64,000 nucleotides of DNA from assembly GCF_022965805.1 (NCBI RefSeq), contig NC_133104.1, forward strand, positions 39,042,682 through 39,106,681. Direction: 5' to 3'. This document shows, in pieces, positions 25,141 through 34,917 of the stretch. This stretch comes from Primulina eburnea. Its lineage: Eukaryota; Streptophyta; Magnoliopsida; Lamiales; Gesneriaceae. Position numbers and translations under genes: made by a program. Each line of letters opens with the position of its first letter. Within the stretch, counting starts at the first letter, position 1. The notes under the pieces are model-generated. The model was not told the DNA's origin, searched no databases, and worked only from the letters and a program-made list of their open reading frames with translations.

Positions 25141-25350
25141 GTCACAATTACGGAAAATTGGCTTTCAGTCCTCAGCCGTCGATTTTTTTTTGTGTTCAGT
25201 CCCTGAGTACTTGTTTAGTATCAAATTTCCACATGAAATGTACCACATTTCCACCTGAAGTGTACCAAATTTTGTATGACTTAGTACCACAATTTTGTGG
25301 GTAAGAAATGAACCCAAAGAAATGCTTTGATTGAAGATTTTTCACCAACT
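25141..25350 (-). repeat. Dispersed repeat with GTGGTAC motifs, copy 2
   Basis: Reverse-complement relative of 16893-17100. It has the same TTCAGTCC...AGTAC, AAATGTACCACATTTCCAC and AGTACCACAATTTTGTGGGT blocks. Confidence 0.7.
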
Positions 25351-25739
25351 TCCCTCACAATTAACAGTCTGCAGTAACTCAAAAGTTGGTCCCGTTCAGC
25401 ATGTAACGTACAAGGGGATGGTATAAAAAAATCCCCAAGCAAGTTAGGCTTTCGGCTCGAGTTCTCTACGTGATTTGTTGGTATAACTATATATAGCATG
25501 AGTTTCTGTTCAATCAAGTTATTTACTGAAGATGTAAAAAAAAATATAATTTCAAAATAGTATCCTCAGCTATTTATAATATATTATATTATTACGAAAA
25601 CTAATAAATTATAATAGTTAAGGTTCTTAATTTTTCGGTTTTCCTAAACATAAGAACGGATTTTTTTATATTGCATCTAAATATATATTTTTTAACGATG
25701 AAAACTCTTGTAATTTATTGAAAGAGAGAAATGTCTTTG

Positions 25740-25985
25740 ATTACAAGATCAATCAGCAAAAAAGAAAATTTTTACCCTCCCAAACGAAAAGAGAATGAGA
25801 CGAACAAGCAAAAGAGGTAATGGCGTGAGCAACACAATTCACAGAACGTCGAGCATGACTAAGAGTGGGGATTTCCCGAGGAGCCAGAAGTCGTCTGATA
25901 TCTAGTGCTAGAGCTCTGGTATAACTGAGGTTCTCTTTTACCCCCAAAACTACTTGCCCGGTGAGAAGAGAGTCCAATGATGAGT
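25740..25985 (-). pseudogene. RNase H-like fragment of a LINE-type element
   Basis: A 74-residue open segment (DSLLTGQVVLGVKENLSY, ALALDIRRLL, and RRSVNCVAHAITSFA) fits the C-terminal part of the plant RNase H-like domain found at the ends of non-LTR retrotransposons and in their derived gene fragments. The N-terminal catalytic Asp region and the reverse transcriptase are absent. It is a short relic. Confidence 0.55.
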
Positions 25986-26403
25986 TGAAATTTTAGTCTT
26001 AGAGTATCTACATATAATGAAAAATAAGAGATTTATATAATTTAATAATGTTGAAATATGAAGAAAATTTCCTAGGTAAAAAAAAAACTAATAGTACGTT
26101 GTACGAAAAAAATTTATGAATCTTACGTAATTCTTGTACAAATTCACGTAACCAACATAGATATTAAACTAAATTTGATTCTCATAATATAAGATGAATT
26201 AAAAATTATCCGATAAATTTTCTTTTCTAAAATATGTTTCAGTTACATCAATATTCGTTCCAATTCATTCCTTGAACTTCGGTTGGGGCCAAAATTTCCC
26301 TAGTATCTGCAGATTCACACAGTCTCGCGGTCAACTTTCCAAATCCATGTAGACGCTTGTCAAGAACAATAACTGTGAGACGAACAACTGTAATTTAATT
26401 ACC
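25986..26403. other. Intergenic up to the Tat insertion
   Basis: AT-rich with no gene. The last five bases, TTACC (26399-26403), are the target-site duplication of the Tat element. Confidence 0.5.
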
Positions 26404-27114
26404 TGATATGATCCGGGTAAAATGGATGAGCAGGGTCGGGTGCTCCACCGGGTCAAATCAAGAATTTATAGTGTTGTTTAGGAAAATGAGCAAGGTAGAT
26501 GGCTTCGATCGTGACCTGCAAACAATGAAAGGAACTCGTGAATGGGCGCCGGAGGGGTGTCCGGCGTGACCACTCCGATGCTTAAGTCAGCAGGTTTTTC
26601 GAGAGAGAAACTTAAAGCAATATGTATGGATGCTTGAGAGTGAAGAAATTTCGGACCTGTAAAATGTCAACGATACCTGCTATTTGAAGAGAAGCTAGGG
26701 TTACCTTGATGCGCGTGCTCACCTACTACTTGTACCCTCGGACGCTGACGGCCTGTCGGGTCCCTTTCTACCCGATAGCTTCGTGGGTACTCCAAGAATA
26801 AGGGACGTTGACTGCATGTCCAGTCCCTTTCTTCTCCATATTTTCGGGGACACGTTCAGGCGAAAGACATTGACTTCCCGCCCAGTCGCTTTCTTCCCTA
26901 CAATCTATAAGATCCTCTAAGTAAGTTACTCGAGTATTGAGCCCTCGGCTTTAGCATGAAAGCCCGGTCCCTAGTTGCCCGGGAGGTAAGTAAATACCCG
27001 GTCATGCATGAAGCGCCCAGTCGCGTGGGTAACAATCGCCCTCCCGGTTTCTATATGGGCTACTCAATGAAACTTCCCGGGTCCTCCATGACCCGGGCCC
27101 TTATAGGGGTATCA
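26404..27114 (-). repeat. 3' LTR of the Tat element
   Basis: Plus-strand ends are TGATATGATCC and GGGGTATCA. It is downstream of pol in the element's own sense. Confidence 0.92.
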
Positions 27115-27130
27115 CCACCCATCCCTAAAA
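27115..27130 (-). other. Polypurine tract of the Tat element
   Basis: On the minus strand TTTAGGGATGGGTGG abuts the first base of the 3' LTR. Confidence 0.7.
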
Positions 27131-27367
27131 TAGTCGGGCTAGAGTCTCACTCGCTGTCCCGATTGGTGTGAAATAATTCACGGTGTATAATAGCATCGGA
27201 GCCTTTAAATATCCCGTAGAAGAGATGTCACGCCTGGATGATTTGTCTCCTGGACCCGAATGAATTGTTATCCAGCCTCCCTGGATATTGCATTCGTTAT
27301 AATGAGATGCACCCACAATTAATTCCTACTAGAAAACGCTCCACATCTCGAGAGATGGATAAGTCTG

Positions 27368-27395
27368 ACACCTCGACAGCTGTGCACGTCTTTTC
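27368..27395 (+). promoter_or_regulatory. Shared upstream promoter block, gene A
   Basis: ACACCTCGA followed 10 bp later by CGTCTTTTC. The block starts 109 bp before the TATA box and recurs at the same distance before genes B and C. Confidence 0.6.
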
Positions 27396-27476
27396 ACCTC
27401 CCGGCACAATTTCCAAAACTTATCTCAACCGTTCAGGCATCTTGAAGATCAACGGTCATTATTAATTTGTTCTTAT

Positions 27477-27485
27477 TATAAATAG
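27477..27485 (+). promoter_or_regulatory. TATA box of antisense gene A
   Basis: TATAAATAG lies 59 bp before the ATG of gene A, leaving room for a leader of about 25-30 nt. Confidence 0.7.
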
Positions 27486-27535
27486 TGCCTTACCGATCCG
27501 CCATCATACCAACAAAGTGTTGTTAGGAAGATACA

Positions 27536-27955
27536 ATGGCAGGTGCTAGCAATCCCAGCGTCCCTGATCTGGCGGAAGAGTTCATGAATGCATCTACGGA
27601 GAGGCATAAGACGGAAATAGAGGATGAGGTCTTTCACAAGATTCTTGCCTTCTGGGAGGCACTGCAGGAGTTACAGCTTCTCTACTACTGCAGTGAGGCT
27701 AATACTCCTCGGCTTCTGGCGAAATTGGAGAAGTATCGGGAGTATCTAAATATTTCCGAGTTGGGGGATCCTTTTGAAGAGGACCGCATGTACGAACTGA
27801 TGCTTCGAAAAGAGAGGAACACTCTCAACGATATCACTGACACCAAAGGCTATGAAGGAAGGGCTACACGAGAAGTGAGACGTTGGATGTTCCTGTGGAA
27901 AGCCTTCGTAGAGGAGGCATATTTCGATGTAATCCGAAGTAATTTCGTTAAATAA
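27536..27955 (+). CDS. Tat antisense gene A, small helical protein (139 aa)
   Basis: It starts MAGASNPSVPDLAEEF and has no introns or stops to 27955. It is acidic and predicted mostly helical (long runs rich in Glu, Leu, Lys and Arg, such as LLAKLEKYREYLN and VRRWMFLWKAFVEEA). There is no cysteine cluster, signal peptide or catalytic motif I recognise. It lies antisense to the retrotransposon's gag-pol, in the 3' region, behind its own TATA box; AATAAAAT begins just after its stop. Gene B at 28457 is a diverged relative with the same layout: a helical block, a Y(K/R)xxL...E(D/L)xxLxxMLxKE block, and a C-terminal W...W motif. Function is unknown. Confidence 0.65.
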   Translation: MAGASNPSVPDLAEEFMNASTERHKTEIEDEVFHKILAFWEALQELQLLYYCSEANTPRLLAKLEKYREYLNISELGDPFEEDRMYELMLRKERNTLNDITDTKGYEGRATREVRRWMFLWKAFVEEAYFDVIRSNFVK

Positions 27956-28085
27956 AATTATTATCCGAGTTTACTGTCTTTGCACCATTTTATCTGATGC
28001 ATATCCCACGGACTGCATAACTCGACTGACAAGATTAACTAATAATAAGCAACGAACGGAGACGTGAGGATTTCGTATTTAAAAA

Positions 28086-28200
28086 CAAAAAGGGCGCCCG
28101 AGCTCCGCATCTCTCGGGTTTGCAATAATATGCCGGGACCTCGAATCTCCCGGTCTTAAGATAAAATGCCGGGGCCTTAAACCTCCCGGACTCAATACAA
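28086..28200. repeat. Degenerate 36-bp repeats after gene A
   Basis: About three worn copies of the unit that is amplified at 29690-30020. ATGCCGGGACCTCGAATCTCC and ATGCCGGGGCCTTAAACCTCC are the clearest. Confidence 0.75.
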
Positions 28201-28300
28201 TATTACTCCGCTTACCCGGATGTCCCGATTGTTATGATAACAGGTGTAAGCCTTAACTCCTTCCTGGAGACGCTTCGTATTTCGGGAAAGAAATAAGTCT

Positions 28301-28330
28301 AACGCCTCGATAATCACGTGTGTCCTTTCC
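28301..28330 (+). promoter_or_regulatory. Shared upstream promoter block, gene B
   Basis: AACGCCTCGA followed by GTGTCCTTTCC, starting 110 bp before the TATA box. Confidence 0.6.
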
Positions 28331-28410
28331 TCTTCTGACGATTAATACTTTAGTACCTCGATATTCGTAACAGTCTCTTCGCCTACCTCGATCCGAAAAT
28401 GCTATGTGCC

Positions 28411-28419
28411 TATAAATAC
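28411..28419 (+). promoter_or_regulatory. TATA box of antisense gene B
   Basis: TATAAATAC, 46 bp before the ATG at 28457. Confidence 0.7.
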
Positions 28420-28456
28420 AGGAAGGCAATGGGAGGTAAGAGATAACACCTTCGAC

Positions 28457-29098
28457 ATGGCAAGTTCGAGCGAATATACGGTTTGCAGTGGCATCTACGT
28501 TCCAGCGCCCAATACCCTACCTCCTCATCTGGAGGATCTGAAGAGGACCATTGAGGAGTTGGTCCTGTCGAAGGTGATGTCCACTTGGCATAAGATTCAA
28601 GATCTTAATGCCACGCTCCGAGAGGGTTTGGCCTTCACTCGGGCACAAAGAGCGGTGGCGAGGAGGTATAAACGTGAGCTCGAAGTCAACCATGTTGCCG
28701 AGCTAGCTACTGATGAAGTCCTGCTTCATGCGATGCTGCTGAAGGAGGGGCGTCAACAGGAAAAGATTTCCTCCTCTGAGTCCTTTAACATCGCCCAGTC
28801 TCCTGAACTAACCCACTGGATCCATGAGTGGCAGCATGTTGTAGGTGTACTCAATGTTTTCAAAACCGGACCGGACCGGCCGGTTGGACCGGTTCAACCG
28901 CGAACCGGCCTCCAGACCGGTCCGGACATAAATAAAAACCCGGAAAACAGGTTTAACCGGAAAAAACCGGTTAAAACCCGGTTCAACCGGAAAAAACCGG
29001 AAACCGGCCGGTCTTCAGGAACTGGCCGGGTCTGTGAAATTATAAAAAAAATTGTGCAGAGATCGGCGATGGTTATTGCAATAACCGTCGCTATATAG
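28457..29098 (+). pseudogene. Tat antisense gene B, interrupted by a hAT MITE
   Basis: The reading frame begins MASSSEYTVCSGIYVPAP. The frame is open further upstream to 28406, but the TATA box lies there, so the ATG at 28457 is preferred. Residues up to about 133 (ending HVVGVL) are native. The rest of the open frame to 29098 is read from an inserted 654-bp MITE and is not part of the gene. Without the insertion the frame would run only about a dozen codons past 29513 to a TGA near 29548, for a protein close to gene A in size. Helical segments (EELVLSKVMSTWHKIQDL, RRYKREL, LLHAMLLKEG, HWIHEWQHV) align in order with gene A. Function is unknown. Confidence 0.65.
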
Positions 29099-29505
29099 CG
29101 ACGGTGTTTTTCAAACCGTCGCTAAATAGCGACGGTTTTTGCAACTAGAAACTTTTTTTTATATTAAACTTGATGTTTGCTACTTTTTTTATAATTAATC
29201 TTGATGTTTACTTGGGCACTTAAACTTAGTCATCACTATTTGGTTACATGTTATGTGTAATTTGGATTTTTGAATTTGAAAAGTGATGTTTATTTTGATA
29301 TTTGTTGTAATTTTCATCTTAAAAATTAAATAAAAACTATAAAAACATAAATAATCAATATTTTACTATTTTATTTATTATATAAAATAAAAAAAATATT
29401 AATTTTATTGATCCGGTTCGACCGACCGGTGGAACCGGTTGAACCGGTTGAACCATTTTTTAAGGCTTGACCGGTTCGATTAACGGTCCGGTTATAAAAA
29501 CACTG
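28852..29505. mobile_element. hAT-like MITE inside antisense gene B (654 bp)
   Basis: An 8-bp target duplication, GGTGTACT, lies at 28844-28851 and 29506-29513. The inverted ends are CAATGTTTTCAAAACCGGACC and, on the other strand, CAGTGTTTTTATAACCGGACC. Subterminal regions are dense in ACCGGTT words. The centre has two palindromes of the form ACCGTCGCTATATAGCGACG (29085-29146). No transposase. The 8-bp duplication and CA(G)TGTTT end fit hAT. Confidence 0.88.
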
Positions 29506-29689
29506 GGTGTACTAATAATCGGTGCTAGGCACGAGCGATTTCTTTATGAATAAAATCTGTTTACTTGTTTCATTTTCTTCTTCGCACGTTAATAAGTGAT
29601 AAACCGAGTATAATTCGTAACTCTGTGATTGAATCCTCCAGAACAAAAATCTCACCTACTTTAAATAAAGTATTAGAACTTTGTTTGGA

Positions 29690-30020
29690 ATAAAATGCCA
29701 GGGCTTTAAATTTTCCGGACTGAAAATAACGTGCCGGGGTCTCAAAACCTCCCGGACTTAAAATAATATGCCGGGGTCTCAAACCTCCCGGACTTAAGAT
29801 AATGTGCCGGGGTCTCAAACCTCTCGGACTTAAGATAATGCGCCGGGGCCTCAAACCTCCCGGACTTAAGATAATGCGCCGGGGTCTCAAACCTCCCGGA
29901 CTTAAGATAATATGCCGGGGTCTCAAACCTCCCGGACTTAAGATAATGCGCCGGGGCCTCAAACCTCCCGGACTTAAGATAATGCGCCGGGGTCTCAAAC
30001 CTCCCGGACTTAAAATAATA
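29690..30020. repeat. 36-bp tandem array after gene B (about 9 units)
   Basis: The unit is ACTTAAGATAATGCGCCGGG + GCCTCAAACCTCCCGG, highly regular from 29754 on and decaying leftward. 36 is a multiple of three, so frames stay open on both strands and long fortuitous ORFs of 12-residue repeats appear. Transition-type variants (GTGCC/GCGCC/ATGCC) alternate among units. Confidence 0.92.
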
Positions 30021-30123
30021 TAACACTTCATACCCCTAGCTGATTGACGCGGGGTTAAAATGATATGGGCCCTACTGAACAACCGCCACAGTCGACTCGC
30101 ATTCCGAGCAGATAAGCCATCAT

Positions 30124-30152
30124 GACGCCTCGATCTGCGTAGCCGTCCTTTC
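30124..30152 (+). promoter_or_regulatory. Shared upstream promoter block, gene C
   Basis: GACGCCTCGA followed by CCGTCCTTTC, starting 110 bp before the TATA box at 30234. Confidence 0.6.
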
Positions 30153-30233
30153 ATTCTGCCCGTTGTGATTCCTGGGGCGCATCGAGACCGCACACGTGTT
30201 TTCAGTCGACGGTCCAGATCGTCCCTCATCCCT

Positions 30234-30242
30234 TATATATAG
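30234..30242 (+). promoter_or_regulatory. TATA box of antisense gene C
   Basis: TATATATAG, with a leader of about 130 nt to the ATG at 30398. Confidence 0.65.
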
Positions 30243-30397
30243 CGACCCTAGGTTTCTCGAAAATTACTCTCAAATCACCATTGTCGGCGAAGCCCTTGCC
30301 AATTCTTTTCTTGCAGTTTCCGGCGTTCGAAACCTCCCTACTCCGACGATCTTCTGCCATTTCCACCCTAAATACTCGTAACTTTCCTCTTTTCCTT

Positions 30398-32685
30398 ATG
30401 TCTAATTCTACTTCTTCTACTTCCGGGGCCAATGCTCGAGGTTCGTCAGGGTATGAATCCGCCGCCCTTCGTTCCGATTCGTCTCCTTCTCCTACTTCTC
30501 GTCGCCCTTCTACCCAGACTGTCCAAAAACCTATAAGCTTAAAACCCCAATCTTCTTCGAGACCTTCTAAACCTTCTTCTTCGGGCATATCCCGGATCCC
30601 CAAAAAAGATAAGGGTAAGGGTAAAGCCCGGGCTTCCGACCACCCTTTAACCGAGGTCCCCGAGATTCCATGGTTTTCTTCTCTGAAAAGCTCCCTGCGA
30701 CCCGGAGCAGAGAAAGAACTTCGAACCCTAGGGGTCATTCCCTCTTCTTATCCTATTCTTATACCCGGACCTTCTGATCGGGCGGATCAACCCCCCTCGG
30801 GTTATATCACCTTTTTCGGGACCAACTTCGCAATGGTCTTCGATTTCCCATTGCTCCGTTCTACATCGAGGTTGCCAAATTCTTCGGTGTACCTATTAAT
30901 CAATTTCATCCCAACTCTTTCCGGATCATGGCTTCGGTTTTTGTTCTCTTCCGTACGCATGATCTGGTAATAAATTCCAAAGTTCTGCATTATTTCTTTA
31001 TTTGTACATTAGGAGATAATGTTTTTCCCTTTCTGCTCGGCTTAATGCCCGCTTTCTTGATGACATCCCTTCCTCTCAAAAGGGGTGGAAAGGAAGATAT
31101 TTTTTCATTCGTCTCCCGGGTTCTCTTGATTGTTCAACCGAGTTCCTCCCTTCTCTTCCCCCTCAGCCAGAACTTCCTCAGGCGTACAAATCTGAAGAAT
31201 TTTACATCCGAAGCCTCGCCCTGGTAGAGGGTAGAAAGTTTTCTTCCTCCGTCCTTATTGCCCAAGAACAACTGGTTACTTATCATTTAAGTGCCCGGGT
31301 TGAGGACCCGATTGACCAAGTGATTGATGAAGTTGCTGGCTCGGGCCTTCAACCCGGTAACTTCCCTTTATATGTTATGCGATTCTTCCCTGGCTTTGTA
31401 TTTGCCTTTGGATTTTACCCTTTCCTGCTCTTTATGCAGATTTAATGGAAGAGGCTTTTGCCAAAAGATGGGCAGCCGAGAAGGCGGCCAAAGAAAGGAG
31501 GATGGCGGCTCGGAAGGCTGCAGCAGAAAAAAGGGCTGAGGAGGTGGCAGCTCGGACAAAGAAGGTGTCCCGGGCAGAAGTTGAACAGAAGAGAGCGGCG
31601 CCCGCCTCTCGGGAAGAAGAAGAGGACCTCCTGCCCCTCCGCCAGAGACAGAAAAGAGTTGCGACCACCCCGGTAGTGACTCTTTGCGAAGATGAGCAAG
31701 TGGGAGACCAGGCTTTCTCCCAAACGAATCAAGCGTTTTCTCTTCCGCCTGCTGATCAGGCGCCCCTCCATAAGCCCTCCCAGGAGTCCTCCCAGGAGCT
31801 TCTTCCAGAATCTTTCCAAGGGCCCTTGCCAGGGCCCCTCCTCCCTTCGCAGCCCAGCGGGTCTGTCTTCTCCGCTGAAGGAGCCTCCCGGGTCGGGCCA
31901 GACTTTCTCAAGCAAATGCTCCTTCCTACTGATCAGGCCTTCCTGAAGAGCATGCCGCCGACCCCTCGATGCCTAGATGGCTTGAACTTCTCTTTGAAAA
32001 ATAGGGTGCACATATGTTAATGTCAGCCTATGAAGAGGTGTCCTCCTTAGCCAACCACCAGGCTCCCCAACTCCGGGTCTTCCAAGAGACGCACGAGCTT
32101 ATTCAAGCGGAGCTTGCTCAATTGAAGGGATTCCATTCAGAGACAGTGGCAACCCTTCAAGGCTCTGTGGAGACTGCTCAGGCAAAGCTGGCCAAAGCCC
32201 GGGAAGAATTAAATGAAAGTCATATCAGAGAGGAAACTCTTCAAAGGCATCAATCGATTATTGATCGCAAGAACGCCTCCCTGATAGATGCCATAGAAGA
32301 ACAAATGTCCCGGGCTGAAAGAGCAAAGAAGGCTCTAGCCGAGTCTGAGCGCCAAAAAGAGCAACTGCGGACTTCCTTCCTGGAATCCTCAGAATTCAAG
32401 GCGGCCGTTGAGGATCGAGCTTATCCTTTCTTTAAGACCGGCTTCAAAAGATGCCTTCAACAATTCCAGGAAGCCGAGCTTATCCCCAAGGATAGAGCCA
32501 ACTTTCCAGAATTCGGGCTAGCCATTGCATCCCTTGCAGGAGCCGGGGTGGGAGACAATGAAGGTACATCCGAAGAGGAGGAAGGGGAGGAAGAAGAAAA
32601 ACCTGGAGAGGGGGAAGCAGAGCAAATAGAGAAGCCGACAGAGGAGGAGAAAAAGCCAGAAACCAGCCCTGTGGATATAGAATAG
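30398..32685 (+). pseudogene. Tat antisense gene C, 'putative gypsy type transposon' protein
   Basis: It starts MSNSTSSTSGANARGSS, a Ser/Pro-rich low-complexity leader with a basic KKDKGKGKAR patch. Next comes a domain (GYITFFGTNFAM, then LRFPIAPFYIEVAKFFGV, then FLDDIPSSQKGWKGRYFF) of the kind catalogued in plants as 'putative gypsy type transposon' (Pfam Transposase_28, from memory). One 83-bp GT-AG intron (31357-31439) joins in frame to an Ala/Lys/Glu-rich charged region (from 31440). A long coiled coil follows (32014-32540) with an acidic EEEEGEEEE tail ending at 32685. Frame breaks are seen near 30835, near 31025 and near 32012 (an extra AT), so this copy is not translatable as one protein. 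The intron is on the strand opposite to the genomic RNA of the element, so it would survive retrotransposition. Confidence 0.7.
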
Positions 32686-32958
32686 GCTTGTAATCTTTTT
32701 ATTTTTAAGTTCATTCTCTGTCTTTGGGCTTCGTAGTAATGCGATTTTTTCTTTCCTTTTATCCTTCTTCGCAATATTTATAAAAATTCAGCATTTGATC
32801 CTTCTATGATCAGGATATTCTTGTTCTAGCAAATCTCACAATTTTACAAGTGTTGAGAACTAACCAAGATACCAAATTATGTGAACGGGTGTTAGCCTTC
32901 CACAGTTTAAATGGATATCTGTGATGTAAATGCTTGAAACGAACAGACGCTTAACAGG
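32686..32958. other. Spacer between antisense gene C and the 102-bp array
   Basis: T-rich sequence after the gene C stop, presumably its 3' end. Nothing else is recognised. Confidence 0.4.
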
Positions 32959-33491
32959 ATGTAGTGCCCTGGGTTTATGAAGAGCTAAGGTGCGGAACCT
33001 TAGGCCGGGGAACAGGTCCCGAGACTTGGGAATGGTCGAGGTACGGAGCCCCGAGCCAGGGAGTAGTACCCTGGGCTTATGTAAGACTAAGGTGCGGAAC
33101 CTTAGGCCGGGGAACAGGTCCCGGGACTTTGGAATGGTCGAGGTACTGAGCCCCGAGTCAGGGAGTAGTACCCTGGGCTTATGTAAGACTAAGGTGCGGA
33201 ACCTTAGGCCGGGGAACAGGTCCCGGGACTTTGGAATGGTCGAGGTACGGAGCCCCGAGCCAGGGAGTAGTACCCTGGGCTTATGTAACACTAAGGTGCG
33301 GAACCTTAGGCCGGGGAACAGGTCCCGGGACTTTGGAATGGTCGAGGTACGGAGCCCCGAGCCAGGGAGTAGTACCCTGGGCTTATGTAACACTAAGGTG
33401 CGGAACCTTAGGCCGGGGAACAGGTCCCGGGACTTTGGAATGGTCGAGGTACGGAGCCCCGAGCCAGGGAGTAGTACCCTGGGCTTATGTC
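32959..33491. repeat. 102-bp tandem array after gene C (about 5.2 units)
   Basis: CTAAGGTGCGGAACC recurs at 32985, 33087, 33189, 33291 and 33393, exactly 102 bp apart. Each unit has GGCCGGGGAACAGGTCCCGG and a CAGGG-AGTAGTA-CCCTG hairpin. The last three units are almost identical. It lies between the end of pol (33589, other strand) and gene C. Confidence 0.93.
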
Positions 33492-33588
33492 TCCTTGGTT
33501 TTACGCAATATCACTTATAGTAGGCAAAAGTATGAGGAAAACGATCCTTTATTATTTCTTCAAAGTGAAAATTACATCTGTTCATTGG

Positions 33589-34293
33589 CTAAGCATAATA
33601 TTTCTTCAAATGAAGTACATTCCAAGGTCTCTTAAGAAGTTTACCCTGAGCATCCTCCAGGTAAAAAGATCCTGAACTGACTCTCCTAATGATTTTGTAA
33701 GGCCCCTCCCATCGAGCTTCGAGTTTGCCCACGTCTCCAGCTGGATTAACCTTCTTCATCACCATGTCCCCTATCTGCAAGTCTCGAACTTGGACCCTTT
33801 TGTTGTAGGATTTCATGACCCGGTTTCGATATGCCTCCATCCGGATCATGGCTTGGTCCCTCTTTTCTTCTAATAGATCCAGTTCCAATGCACGGCTATC
33901 CTCATTGTTGCTCGGGTAAGATTCTACCCGGGCAGATGTTTGACCGATCTCAACAGGAAAGATGGCCTCGGATCCATACACCAAGCTGAACGGAGTTTCT
34001 TGAGTAGGTGCCCGAGGAGTAGTCCTGTATGCCCATAGTACACTGGGTAATTCTTCTACCCAGTCCTTTCCTTTGCCTTGCAGTCTGGTCTTTAAAGCCT
34101 GCATAATGATTCTGTTTACAACTTCTGTCTGCCCATTGGCCTGAGGGTACGCAACAGAAGTGAAGGACTGGGTGATCTTCATTTCCTGGCACCAAGACGT
34201 TATTTCTTTTCCTTGAAACTGTCTCCCATTATCCGAGATCAATCGCCGGGGTATGCCGAAGCGACATACTATATTCTTCCATAAGAATTTCAA
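33589..34293 (-). pseudogene. Tat integrase, C-terminal half
   Basis: It continues in the same frame after a TAG at 34297-34299. It has SDNGRQF (second catalytic Asp) and GQTEVVNR (catalytic Glu region), followed by the GYxxE-type LVYGSEAIFPVEIG stretch and a C-terminal beta-barrel-like region ending HLKKYYA. There is no chromodomain, as expected for Tat. Confidence 0.88.
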
Positions 34294-34296
34294 AAC

Positions 34297-34917
34297 CTAT
34301 TGCTCGGTGATTTTAGCCAAGGGCTCGGCTTCCACCCATTTGGAGAAATAATCCACAGCCACCAACAGGAATTTTTTCTGAACCCGAGCAACTGGAAATG
34401 GGCCGACTATATCCATACCCCACTGATCAAAAGGACAAGATGCCCAAATAGGCTTCATAGGAGTGGCTGGGCTGTGCTGAAAGTTGGAATGATGTTGACA
34501 GCTTTCACAAGTCCGGACCACTCGAGCCGAATCATGGTGAAGAGTCGGCCACCAGAACCCGGCTAGCATCGCTTTCTGAGCTAAAGATGTTCCCCCCAAA
34601 TGCTCACAACAGCATCCTTCATGAATCTCTTGAAGAACATAAATCTCTTCCTTCCCGCTCAAACACTTCAACAATGGTCCCTGGAATGATCTCCTGTATA
34701 AGATATTATTTAAGAGAACAAACCTGGGGGCTTGTCTTTTTATTTTCTGTGCTCGAGCTCTCTCCTCGGGCAATTCATTGTCCCGGATGAATTTGATCAG
34801 AGGGGTCATCCAAGAATCCTCGGGTATTGTCAACATTTCTTCTTCTTCAATAGTTAAAACTGCTCGGCAAACAAATAAAACCTCCCGGGTGCTGTCTTCC
34901 GACAAAGAAGCAGCCAT
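34297..34917 (-). pseudogene. Tat integrase, N-terminal half
   Basis: It begins in a linker after the second RNase H. It shows the zinc-binding HEGCCCEHLGG...CESCQHH region and the core start WGMDIVGPFPVA with DYFSKWVEAEPLA. It ends at TAG 34297-34299, inside the catalytic core. It is out of frame with the RT region because of a run of six A (sense) at 34917-34922, one base too long for the expected frame. Confidence 0.88.

Noticed and set aside
29690..30020. CRISPR-like array of 36-bp repeats
   Set aside because: The repeats are head to tail with no spacers, in a plant retrotransposon.
29570..30229. 219-codon minus-strand open frame with 12-residue repeats
   Set aside because: It is read from the 36-bp tandem array; a period divisible by three keeps frames open on both strands. 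No start context or family resemblance.
30226..30738. 170-codon minus-strand frame opposite gene C
   Set aside because: Antisense shadow of the Ser/Pro-rich leader of gene C; low-complexity sequence, no known motif.
32860..33635. Long open frames on both strands over the 102-bp array
   Set aside because: Same cause: 102 is a multiple of three. Repeat peptide frames appear in several registers at once.
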